Source of the DNA: Bilabrum cf. latius
Taxonomy: Eukaryota > Bigyra: Bicosoecida > Bigyra > Bicosoecida
Direction: 5' to 3'
NCBI GenBank assembly: GCA_965178125.1
Contig: CBCXTV010000044.1
Location: forward strand, 1-23,365
DNA: 23,365 nt
Part shown: positions 1-8,034 of the stretch, piece by piece
Position numbering within the stretch: position 1 is the first letter of the stretch
How the letters are laid out: every line of letters begins with the position of its first letter
Translations under genes and position numbers: made by a program
Notes under the pieces: model-generated
What the model saw: the letters and a program-made list of their open reading frames with translations, nothing else
Database searches by the model: none
What the model was told of the DNA's origin: nothing

Positions 1-287
1 CCCGCCCATTCCGAATGCAAGAACGGACTCCCGCCCTTTCCGAGATCGAGAGCGCATCGCGGGCGCATTTCCCGACTCGCGATCGGCCTCGGAAACCGAA
101 CACGAATCGGTAGGAGACGTGCGCCCGCGTTTGAAGAATATGCGGAGAAATACGAAGCCAAGGACACGAGCATCTCCCGGGCACCTTTCCCGACTCGCAG
201 CCGGTCTCAGAGACGACCACGAATCGGCACGACAAGTGCGCCCGATTTCGTCCCCCGAAAAAGGACACAACTAGGACCCCGCGGAGA
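1..287. repeat. Direct repeat of the 5' flank of the C-rich gene (copy at 16979-17190)
   Basis: This block matches 16979-17190 almost base for base. The present copy carries about 78 extra bases (near 100-180) that the other lacks. In the other copy the block lies just upstream of the C-rich gene that starts at 16865, so this is probably that gene's 5' flank without the gene. I see no convincing coding signal here. Confidence 0.85.
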
Positions 288-382
288 TCCGCATCTGCTC
301 CTCACGCGCGGAACGTGTTTCGGTACGCAAAAAGCGGTCACATGGGAGGCCCGGAAAGCGTCCGGAAAACGGTTCAGAAATA
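288..382. repeat. Dispersed 95-bp block, also at 14465-14558 and in part at 19006-19048
   Basis: The block is identical to 14465-14558. A 43-bp core (317-359) recurs a third time at 19006-19048. Each copy has different neighbours, and each lies at the edge of a larger rearranged block, so it behaves like a recurrent junction piece. No function is recognised. Confidence 0.85.
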
Positions 383-675
383 CCTTGCGTCACTCCTCCT
401 GCGCGCCAGAAATCACACGACTTTTCGGTGACCGAAACAGGGCCCAAAAAACCAAAGATTTGCCCCTTCATGCCCGAAGACACAGCGTCACCGCCAAGCT
501 GCCATCGCGGAGAAAATAAACCAGGTGGTGATGGAAAGTTACGTTACGGTGGAGCTCAGTGTCATTTGTGTGTTCAACAGTGTGTATGATGCCGCTTCGT
601 CTGGATGTCCGAGTCCGGATTTCACCTGGGGTATGGCCTATTGTGTGGTCACGTTCGCGTAGCTTTCACGTGTCA

Positions 676-801
676 ACAACGCGGAGGCTGCGAAAAGAAC
701 CATGCTCACGAACCATGCTCCACCGTAGCTTGATCACAACGCGGAGGCTGCGAAAAGAACCATGCTCCACCATAGCTTTCCAACAACGCGGAGGCTGCGA
801 A
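676..801. repeat. Three short direct repeats with core ACAACGCGGAGGCTGCGAA
   Basis: The 19-bp core occurs at 676-694, 736-754 and 783-801. The first two copies continue into a shared AAGAACCATGCTC. The spacing is 60 and 47 bases, so the array is irregular. The same trio is present 1126 bases downstream in the right-hand copy (1802-1927). The block lies 3' of the C-rich coding part on the minus strand. It could be protein- or RNA-binding, but nothing here shows that. Confidence 0.8.
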
Positions 802-1008
802 CGAACCGTGCACCACTGACCACCGTACAGCCCAAAAAGTACAAGTTTTCTTGAACCCCAGGAGCAACATACGCGGGATACTGTCGACCGCCCGTTCGCT
901 CAGGTCACACGCGACAGCAAGCCGAACGCTCAGGTCGCACGCTCAGGCCACACGCGGAAGCAGCGCCACGCAAGAGGCCAGGTTGAGAGGGAAAACCGTC
1001 ACGCAAGC

Positions 1009-1506
1009 TCAACGCGGAGACCAAGAATCGTCATCGCTCCAAGCCTCGCGTCCAGACAGACGAACAAGCCCGCGCCATGCCTCATCGTAAAGATCCCTCT
1101 CGAAAACCCTGTGCTGCTTCATCGTTCCCAATGTCAGAATTTTCTCCGCAGTACAACGCTGCCCCTTCCGCTCCCCGGTCTCTACAATGAGATCCAACTG
1201 CATGCGAAGTGTTCCCGAGATCTTCTTCTTGTTCGCCGCGTTCATGATCGACGTCTTCGGCGCCGCGTCCCGCGCCTTCTCGCGACAAGCACGACAAGTA
1301 ATCGCACCCCTGCCGCACGGAGAATCATCGGCATAAAGCGTACGCTGCACGCGACGCACGAGACGATCACGCATACGATGATTCAGGTCCGCCATGACAC
1401 GATTGCAGCCGCAGGAAGAGCATACAAACTCCGCGAGGTCGAAAGCCTTAGAGTCCGACCAAACGACGCACTGTGTGTCCTGAGGTGCCTCACTGCCGAG
1501 CGCTGT
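1009..1506 (-). pseudogene. 3' part of a C-rich gene duplicated without its 5' half
   Basis: This is the left tandem copy of the last roughly 165 codons of the gene at 2134-2964. It keeps the CxxC pairs, the reading frame and the same stop codon, but its 5' side ends at the duplication junction at 1506, so it has no visible start of its own except an internal Met at 1395. Compared with the right copy there are eight substitutions in the coding part. Seven are synonymous, and the eighth swaps Thr for Ser next to a cysteine. The sequence therefore looks recently constrained, even though this copy seems truncated. It could still serve as an alternative terminal exon. Confidence 0.7.
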
Positions 1507-2632
1507 TACCTTGCGTCACTCCTCCTGCGCGCCAGAAATCACACGACTTTTCGGTGACCGAAACAGGGCCCAAAAAACCAAAGATTTGCCCCTTCATGCC
1601 CGAAGACACAGCGTCACCGCCAAGCTGCCATCGCGGAGAAAATAAACCAGGTGGTGATGGAAAGTTACGTTACGGTGGAGCTCAGTGTCATTTGTGTGTT
1701 CAACAGTGTGTATGATGCCGCTTCGTCTGGATGTCCGAGTCCGGATTTCACCTGGGGTATGGCCTATTGTGTGGTCACGTTCGCGTAGCTTTCACGTGTC
1801 AACAACGCGGAGGCTGCGAAAAGAACCATGCTCACGAACCATGCTCCACCGTAGCTTGATCACAACGCGGAGGCTGCGAAAAGAACCATGCTCCACCATA
1901 GCTTTCCAACAACGCGGAGGCTGCGAACGAACCGTGCACCACTGACCACCGTACAGCCCAAAAAGTACAAGTTTCTTGAACCCCAGGAGCAACATACGCG
2001 GGATACTGTCGAGCGCCCGTTCGCTCAGGTCACACGCGACAGCAAGCCGAACGCTCAGGTCGCACGCTCAGCCCACACGCGGAAGCAGCGCCACGCAAGA
2101 GGCCAGGTTGAGAGGGAAAACCGTCACGCAAGCTCAACGCGGAGACCACGAGTCGTCATCGCTCCAAGCCTCGCGTCCAGACAGACGAACAAGCCCGCGC
2201 CATGCCTCATCGTAAAGATCCCTCTCGAAAACCCTGTGCTGCTTCATCGTTCCCAATGTCAGAATTTTCTCCGCAGTACAACGCTGCCCCTTCCGCTCCC
2301 CGGTCTCTACAATGAGATCCAACTGCATGCGAAGTGTTCCCGAGATCTTCTTCTTGTTCGCCGCGTTCATAATCGACGTCTTCGGCGCCGCGTCGCGCGC
2401 CTTCTCGCGACAAGCACGACAAGAAATCGCACCCCTGCCGCACGGAGAATCATCGGCATAAAGCGTGCGCTGCACGCGACGTACGAGACGATCACGCATA
2501 CGATGATTCAGGTCCGCCATGACACGATTGCAGCCGCAGGAAGAGCATACAAACTCCGCGAGGTCGAAAGCCTTAGAGTCCGACCAAACGACGCACTGTG
2601 TGTCCTGGGGTGCCTCACTGCCGAGCGCTGTT
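1507..2632. repeat. Right copy of the ~1126-bp tandem duplication
   Basis: It is about 99 percent identical to 381-1506 by eye. At its right edge the sequence runs on into unique coding sequence of the C-rich gene, so this side is the parental arrangement and the left copy is the derived one. Confidence 0.95.
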
Positions 2633-2964
2633 ATGAGCACCGCCGGATGGGCCGGCGACTTAGGAAGAAGTCGCGAACCGGGAGGAAACACGCGAGGCCG
2701 CTTGAAACCGACATCTCCGGCAAGAGGCGCAAGCATCTCCACCTCGCCCTCCGGGGCGTGCTCGGAGGTCGACGCGGCAACCACGGCCACATACGGTGCA
2801 TCGGCGATACCGACGTAGGCCATCAAGCAACGCACCCACCTTCGGCCCGCGAGCGTACACGGCGCGCCTACCGGAAGCAGAGGCTTCTGAGACCAAGAAA
2901 TGTCTCGTCGGCGCGCGACGCGGCGACGTAAAAGCAAACGACCCGCCGGGTCCCAACCGCGGCA
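2134..2964 (-). CDS. C-rich (CxxC) putative zinc-binding protein, probable terminal exon
   Basis: The minus-strand frame is open from about 2982 to a TGA at 2134. The first in-frame Met (2982) lies inside a hairpin, and a pyrimidine/TG stretch ending in CCGCAG precedes base 2964, so I read this as the last exon of a spliced gene beginning at 2964; the nearest other Met is at about 2823. The distal half holds CSSCGC, then a cysteine in SPCGRG and a CRAC pair, a spacing typical of a small zinc-binding module. A basic stretch (NKKKISG) and an acidic C-terminus follow. I do not recognise the family. It resembles the two other CxxC proteins in the window only in general style. The last 165 codons are duplicated at 1009-1506. 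The role is unknown; DNA or RNA binding is a guess. Confidence 0.6.
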   Translation of the reverse strand, partial: CRGWDPAGRLLLRRRVARRRDISWSQKPLLPVGAPCTLAGRRWVRCLMAYVGIADAPYVAVVAASTSEHAPEGEVEMLAPLAGDVGFKRPRVFPPGSRLLPKSPAHPAVLITALGSEAPQDTQCVVWSDSKAFDLAEFVCSSCGCNRVMADLNHRMRDRLVRRVQRTLYADDSPCGRGAISCRACREKARDAAPKTSIMNAANKKKISGTLRMQLDLIVETGERKGQRCTAEKILTLGTMKQHRVFERDLYDEAWRGLVRLSGREAWSDDDSWSPR

Positions 2965-2971
2965 CTGCGGA

Positions 2972-3023
2972 GACACACACACACTTGCAACCCATCAGGC
3001 TGGGTGCCACGTGTGTGTGTGTC
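2972..3023. other. 52-bp hairpin with CA/TG-repeat arms
   Basis: The arms GACACACACACAC (2972-2984) and GTGTGTGTGTGTC (3011-3023) are perfect 13-bp complements. An inner stem pairs ACCCA (2990-2994) with TGGGT (3001-3005), plus GC with GC, leaving one bulged A and a TCAGGC loop (2995-3000). The hairpin lies 205 bases beyond the Rep stop codon and just upstream (minus sense) of the exon at 2964. It could be one end of a mobile element, a 3' RNA structure of the Rep transcript, or the end of an intron. Confidence 0.85.
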
Positions 3024-3227
3024 AGGCAAGCTCCCAATACTAGGCAAGCACTCCCCCGGACGAACGCGACGGACCACATGAAACTTGCGGAATGCCCCCA
3101 TGTAGAAACCACATCCTTTTTGCACACGAAACGCATTGAGGACATTAGACCTTCAGGAGCACCGAAGCGGCTGCCGCTGCGGCTCCGGCGCTCGTGTGAA
3201 CCGGACTGAAAACCTCAGCGGCCGGCG

Positions 3228-5513
3228 TCAGCTCTTCTGCACATCCGTGAGAGACAACAAGTCCTCGTCGAAGTAGAGCCGATCTTTCACCTCCACTTTC
3301 GTACAGTTGTTGTCAAGCCACTCGCGGTCCACCGACTCCGTCACGTCAGAGCCCCACGAATTCGTGCAGATGATCAGGGCGATACCGTGGAGCCACACAG
3401 AGTATGCGAGGCTGTTCGTCTTGCTCTGGCCGAGCAGGGAGGGGTCAAGGCCAGCCTGAAAGACCTGTTTGTTGTTGACGACCCACAGGGCATTTGCCTC
3501 GTCGAACACAATGGCCACATGCCGACTTCGATCGAAGCCACGGAGCGGAGGTTCCACACTGCCCTGACAGTTCACAACAAGAGTCCTTTCGCTCCCGAAG
3601 AGATTCCGCGCGTACACTGTCTTCCCGAACCGGGAGTCCCCCACCAAGACAAGGAACTTGAAGCGCATGTGCGCGAACCACTCCTGACGATAGCTCTCGC
3701 GCCACTTCTCGACTTCGGGCACCACCTTAAAGGGGCGGAGCTTCGTCACTACGTGCACCGCGGCCTGCGCGCACACCTCTCTCCTCTCCGCGGCATTCTG
3801 TATGTGGAAGTCGATGGCGCGCACTAAGTTCTCGGCGTCCCGACACCGATACGCCACGAGTTCCCTTCTCGCGACGTCCGGATCCATTTTGAAGCGTGCG
3901 AACAACGCGTGCACGAACTTACCATTGACGACGAAATCGCGTCCGGCTCGGTAGTTCGTGGCGCAAAGCAGCGCACCGACTTTGGGAGCTTGACAATAAT
4001 AGTGTAACTCCGACGCGCCACGTTCCTGCGCTTTCGCTGACCGCCCGGAGCCGTACACGACATTCGGCCTGCTGCCGGCCCACATGAAATCCTCCGCCAC
4101 GCGACAACGATGCGACTTCTCGGAATCCGTCATGCATACGTGGAAGTGCACCAAGTTTGCGGCGTGCTTGCGGTGCAGGGAGAGCTCCATTTTCATGGAC
4201 AGCTGAGGCCACATCATCCGCCGCGCGATGTCCTGCGCCCATGCCTTGAAGGTGGCCCAAAGCTCCACATAGAACGGAGACGCGAGAACCAATCGCCTCA
4301 GGACGCCCCTTGCCACGGATGCCGACATGATGTCGCGCACAGGCTCCTTTTCGACACCCCAGCGACCGTGAAAGGTAAGCATCACGGCCCTTCCCCGCCT
4401 CGTGTTCTTGTCGGACGCAGGCACAATCTCGCCCACGGGCACTGAATGCGATCCCGGATTCCTCACAACTTCGTCCCGCTGCCGCGCAAGCTCCGGGAAG
4501 AGCTCCTCGAAACGAAGCTGGCAAGGAGTGTCCTCCGCCCCCGCAGCCCAGTCTTTCAAGATGCACATGCGGTCACCGGGTACATTGCGAAGCGCCTCCC
4601 TGATGAGGCACCGCTTCCGCTGGTGTGACACCGACGCCGGAAACGCCAACTTGAAATCGTCAGGGAAAACCCGCAGGAGACGATAGATGACACTATCAAT
4701 AGGACGAGTCGAAGGCCTTCCAGTCGAGCGCTGCGGCCCAGACGCTCCGGCCGCGGCACGAGCCGCGGGCGGAGGTCCGAGATGAGCCGCAAGACTCGAT
4801 GCTGCATCGCCCTCAGCAGGGTCGCACTTCTGCCGAAGACGCCGCCTCTTCACGGGGGGCACGAAATCGGGAAGCATGAGCATCTGCGGTCGCCCCCTCG
4901 CATCGGGCGCAGAATCCTCGATGGGCAGAACCCCACGGTAACCTTGACTACTCCGCAGAAGCTGCACCGGCAAAAGTACTTCCTCTGACGGGGGTTCCAA
5001 ATTGATGACACCCGCGGCGAGCGCTTCGGAGGCAGCAACGCGGCCAGGAATGTCGCCCTCAACGCTGAGGCCCTCATAAAGGACTCGTTCACCCACTACG
5101 CCGATCTGCCACTGACCGCTCGACTTGCCGTGGGACAACAAGCAGGCTCCCGGATCGCCCTCGCATTCTGCCTCGCATGCGACCTCGCATGAGGCCTCAA
5201 TCATGTCGAGACTGGCGTCGAAGTCGTTCTCCGCATCGTCAAAGCCAAAACTCGGGACAGCGGCCGCGCGCGCTGCAGCCACCGAATTGGAGACACCGAG
5301 GCCACACGAGCACGTTGGGGACGCCTCGGACACCCCTAACAAAGCAGAGGTCGCCGTCGTGGACGCTTCTGACTCCTGGCTTGTTGGGAGGCCATCGCAC
5401 GGCACGCAGCTCGCGGAAACCCACGCGGGATCCCAGGAGCAGGATGCGACTCGGGACTTCAGCGACTCGGCAACAGACAAACTCATCGTTTCGCCCTTGA
5501 ACGGAGCCGACAT
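3228..5513 (-). CDS. Rep-like protein: HUH nicking domain plus superfamily 3 helicase
   Basis: This is the best-supported gene: one open frame of 761 codons. An in-frame stop lies about 14 codons upstream of the ATG at 5513, and a second Met at residue 10 is an alternative start. Residues 1-270 are low-complexity and acidic, with a basic patch KRRRLRQK (222-229) that could be a nuclear signal. Residues 375-520 look like an HUH endonuclease: LTFHGRWGV (379-387) is a possible motif I, HFH (456-458) is the metal-binding HUH motif, and HYYCQAPK (504-511) is the likely tyrosine/lysine catalytic motif. Residues 615-720 are an SF3 helicase with Walker A GDSRFGKT (625-632), Walker B VAIVFDEAN (666-674) and motif C LIICTN (713-718). 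Such proteins start rolling-circle replication of small circular DNAs and some transposons. The protein is much longer than a typical CRESS-type Rep (about 300 residues). Whether it is a resident transposase, a captured viral gene or a domesticated protein is open. Confidence 0.88.
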   Translation of the reverse strand: MSAPFKGETMSLSVAESLKSRVASCSWDPAWVSASCVPCDGLPTSQESEASTTATSALLGVSEASPTCSCGLGVSNSVAAARAAAVPSFGFDDAENDFDASLDMIEASCEVACEAECEGDPGACLLSHGKSSGQWQIGVVGERVLYEGLSVEGDIPGRVAASEALAAGVINLEPPSEEVLLPVQLLRSSQGYRGVLPIEDSAPDARGRPQMLMLPDFVPPVKRRRLRQKCDPAEGDAASSLAAHLGPPPAARAAAGASGPQRSTGRPSTRPIDSVIYRLLRVFPDDFKLAFPASVSHQRKRCLIREALRNVPGDRMCILKDWAAGAEDTPCQLRFEELFPELARQRDEVVRNPGSHSVPVGEIVPASDKNTRRGRAVMLTFHGRWGVEKEPVRDIMSASVARGVLRRLVLASPFYVELWATFKAWAQDIARRMMWPQLSMKMELSLHRKHAANLVHFHVCMTDSEKSHRCRVAEDFMWAGSRPNVVYGSGRSAKAQERGASELHYYCQAPKVGALLCATNYRAGRDFVVNGKFVHALFARFKMDPDVARRELVAYRCRDAENLVRAIDFHIQNAAERREVCAQAAVHVVTKLRPFKVVPEVEKWRESYRQEWFAHMRFKFLVLVGDSRFGKTVYARNLFGSERTLVVNCQGSVEPPLRGFDRSRHVAIVFDEANALWVVNNKQVFQAGLDPSLLGQSKTNSLAYSVWLHGIALIICTNSWGSDVTESVDREWLDNNCTKVEVKDRLYFDEDLLSLTDVQKS

Positions 5514-6022
5514 TATTTGCGCAAATAATCCTTCGACGAATCGCGGAATGCCTCAAGATAGAACACTTGCCTCCGACACGCAATGCCCAGAATCCTTGCT
5601 GTTCGAAACACCGAAACTGCTGACACGGGACACACATGAGCACCGAGGCAGCTGAGTCTGCAGCTCGTGCCGCCCTGGGCGAGGTAGTACCGCTTCCGAG
5701 GGAAGGATTCTCGAAGCCAACGAAGGAAAGCATGGCGTTGCAATTAGCACGATCACAAACGCACTTCGGAGCCTGCCAGAGAGGATGACCGACCGACCGC
5801 CTTCTCGAACATAGAAACCGGCGAATACCACATGAGGCACGACGTTCCAGGGCATCCGAACCTGCGACATACGCCAAAAAGGCCTCGCCGACAACCTGAA
5901 ATGCACGCGAAATCGACAACCGAACGCCCAAAATCAGCCATCGGAACCCCCCCTCGAGGCAGCGCCTTCGGAGACATTTTCGGCCAGCGAAAAAAATGCG
6001 AAACACGACTGGAGGAGGCGAG

Positions 6023-6210
6023 GTAGTGCTCGGTAGTGCTCGTTTCGCGCGGTTTTTACATAAAAAAATGCCGTTTTTCTGGAAAAAAAAGCTCAAAAAC
6101 CCCCAGTTTTTGACACGTAGTGCTCCGATTTTCCTGTAAAATGCAGGATTTTTTCACGGTAGTGCTCCCCTTTTTTCCGCTTTCCCCGACGCCAGGGACC
6201 GATGTAGTGC
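6023..6210. promoter_or_regulatory. GTAGTGC iterons in the 5' flank of rep
   Basis: GTAGTGCTC occurs at 6023-6031, 6033-6041, 6117-6125 and 6159-6167, and GTAGTGC again at 6204-6210. An inverted copy is at 6260-6266. The first two are 10 bases apart, about one helical turn; the later steps are 84, 42 and 45 bases, close to multiples of 42. Between them lie A- and T-runs in an otherwise GC-rich window. In rolling-circle replicons such iterons bind Rep beside the nicking stem-loop. Their position 0.5-0.75 kb upstream of the rep start, and their direct link to the stem-loop, support the same role here, by inference. The stretch 5514-6022 has no supported gene. Confidence 0.65.
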
Positions 6211-6266
6211 GATTTTCGGGGAAGGATTCTTAGTACCTTAGAGGGTACCCCCGAGGGTCGCACTAC
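6204..6266. other. Branched stem-loop, candidate replication/transposition origin
   Basis: GTAGTGCGA (6204-6212) pairs with TCGCACTAC (6258-6266). The next four positions (TTTT against AGGG) pair as three T-G wobbles and one T-A. CGGGG (6217-6221) then pairs with CCCCG (6249-6253), giving an 18-bp arm. Inside, an unpaired 11-base stretch (6222-6232) leads to a second hairpin, GTACC (6233-6237) with GGTAC (6244-6248) and a 6-base loop. The outer arm is built from the iteron and its inverted copy. A diverged copy of the whole structure is at 21919-21982. I see no canonical TAGTATTAC-type nonamer, so the nick site, if any, is not evident. Confidence 0.75.
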
Positions 6267-6688
6267 GTGGGTTTGGGGGGTCTCCTTTCCTCTTATTCTC
6301 GCGTGCACTTTTCTGCGACTGCCCCCCGGACCTTCCGCGCATATCTGCTCGCTCTGATTCTACGGGGGGGCGGGGGTAATCAAGGATTAATGCCAAATTT
6401 GTCTTCCTTTCGTGCCCCTCCCGTTTTTCAAAGTTGTGCATGTCGAGTCTGCCCCTCCCGTGCTCTTGACGACGGTGCTCGCGGACTGAGTGATTTCTGC
6501 CAGCACGTCCCGTGTATGCTGTCCGAGTGCGCGACTCCGCTGGGCAGCCGCATCCGCTGCTTTGTGCTGCTCGGGCTATCTGTGTCCGTCAAGACTGCGC
6601 TGTACTTGACGCTCTGCCCTCTTGCGATGGCTTCTGTGACGCGGGGTCTATCTGTAATCCTCGGTTCTCTGAACACGGGAAGCGCTTC

Positions 6689-7159
6689 TCACAAGGTCGA
6701 CTTCGCCTGGCTCGTTGAGGAGTTGGCGGAGCTGCGTGCTGCGATCTCTTCTTTTTGCACCAACTGCAAGATCTTCCTGTCTAGCACGATTTGGGCGAGC
6801 TCGTCGTCTGTGAGTTTTTTGGCGTTCTTCATGGTGCGCCTTTTCTGCCGGATGGTTTTGCGGATGGCCTTCGTTTTAGCCCGCTGCTCGAGCTTGAGAG
6901 CCTTGCGCTCCTCGGTAAGGCGTGTGATCGCTGCCGTCCACTTGTCGACGAACAAGGGTGTGTCGCCAGGTTCGTCCGTCTTGGCGGTCTTCTCTAGCGC
7001 TTCCATGTGTCCGTCTTTCGGGCAGGGCTCCTCGAAGAACTGCTGCGCATGATCTGGTTTCTGTGATCCTGCCTCCGTCGCTTCGGGTGGCGCCGCTGCA
7101 TCCGCATCTCTAGGGGAGTCGAGCCGCATTGCGTCCTCCGGTTCTGCGTCGCTCGCCAT
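6689..7159 (-). CDS. Small lysine-rich coiled-coil protein
   Basis: I place the start at 7159, where the ATG has a C-rich upstream context and G at +4. The frame is open further upstream, with another ATG at 7393. From 7159 the product has 156 residues. Residues 1-65 are acidic and Ala/Pro-rich. Residues 75-140 are a highly charged helix-like segment rich in Lys, Arg, Glu and Leu (for example TRLTEERKALKLEQ and IRKTIRQKRR), likely a coiled coil or a nucleic-acid-binding helix. The tail is Ser-rich. I do not recognise a family. It lies next to the origin-like region of rep on the same strand. Its C-terminal codons and 3' flank recur diverged at 20788-20938, where the peptide is conserved (EEIAARSSANSS against EEIPARSSAASS), which supports real coding here. 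Confidence 0.6.
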   Translation of the reverse strand: MASDAEPEDAMRLDSPRDADAAAPPEATEAGSQKPDHAQQFFEEPCPKDGHMEALEKTAKTDEPGDTPLFVDKWTAAITRLTEERKALKLEQRAKTKAIRKTIRQKRRTMKNAKKLTDDELAQIVLDRKILQLVQKEEIAARSSANSSTSQAKSTL

Positions 7160-8034
7160 GGGGTGTGCAGTGAGTTTGCTTCCTGAGCGGGCTGCTTTTC
7201 TGTGCGAAGCTTCTGGCAGTTGCTGTATTCCTGGGCCCAAAAAAAACTCAGCGAGAAGTGCTTTCACATGGAGGTGGTGCGGTAAGAAGTGCGCGGGTCC
7301 TTGTAGACTGAAGTGCTTCCTGCGCAGAATGGGAGAAGTTCCACTGCGGGGTCTCTCAGACGCGTCTGCATGAGGAGGTGGGGGGTGCGTCATGGTTGCA
7401 TGCGAGAAGGTGAGCTTCGAGGCGGCGCCTGGGAAAGCCTTTCTGGGTCGTCTGGATGCTGCGAAATTTGCGAAAAAGGGGTCCCAATTTTGGGCCCGTT
7501 TTCGGTGACAATTTCAAGCCTCCCGCATCGTGTTTTCCTCTTGTGTACCCCTTTTTGGGCTCAAAACTGGTCCCGGAAAGTGTGACCTCGAAACTGCGTC
7601 CTTCGCGGTCCTCCCTTTGGCTTCTGGGGCCTCAGGTGTTTCCCTTTTTTCTGTGGGCAGCACTCTTTTTTGCGGAAGGGCGTTCCAGATTTTTGTCTGA
7701 CGATGCCGCTTTAAAAAAGGACTTCTGATGTGGTGCGTGCTGGGTCCTGTCATCTCCAGACTTCCTCCGAGGATGCACACATGAGCGGGAAGAGGACACA
7801 CATTGGCAGAAGAACTTCTGGACTTGTGACTCTGAAGCGCTTTGCGACTTTGGCACTGCGTGCTGCCAGCGTTCATGCACCGAGAGCATGCGGATCTCCA
7901 CGTGCTATGCGACTTCCGGAGAGAATGGGACCGATGGAACTATGTGACCCTCCAACTCCGGCGCTCGGCGGCCTTCTGCTGTTGCCTGCGGAGCTTTGTC
8001 TCCTCGCAACGCGCTGTTCCGCGGCATTTCGTCG
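7160..8034. other. Gap without a supported gene
   Basis: Open frames here are short and inconsistent. At 7483-7494 there is a palindrome, CCCAATTTTGGG. The stretch 7480-7600 faintly resembles the dispersed repeat seen at 11677-11780 and 13407-13515, mainly in the order of its G/C- and T-rich words. Nothing else stands out. Confidence 0.5.

Larger units (their letters stand above)
381..1506. repeat. Left copy of a ~1126-bp tandem duplication
   Basis: The sequence restarts at 1507 with the same bases as at 381, and the two copies run head to tail with about eleven substitutions and one single-base length difference (an extra T near 846). The copies join at the short shared string TTA. The left copy carries only the 3' part of the minus-strand C-rich gene; the right copy continues into the longer version. 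Three of the substitutions and the indel fall in the roughly 630 bases outside the coding part. Confidence 0.95.

Noticed and set aside
1888-2931. 347-codon plus-strand open frame
   Set aside because: It runs opposite to the C-rich exon, where differences between copies are silent on the minus strand, so the minus strand is the coding one.
2972-3023. Bacterial intrinsic terminator
   Set aside because: There is no T-run after the stem on either strand and the context is eukaryotic.
5239-6096. 285-codon minus-strand frame overlapping the start of rep
   Set aside because: It overlaps the rep 5' end in another frame and runs into the A/T-run iteron region; no motif supports it.
6204-6266. Canonical geminivirus/circovirus-type origin
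   Set aside because: The fold is similar in idea, but no TAGTATTAC-like nonamer is present in the loop, so I call it only a candidate origin.
6267-7052. 261-codon plus-strand open frame
   Set aside because: It is antisense to the lysine-rich gene, whose minus-strand peptide is conserved in the second copy.
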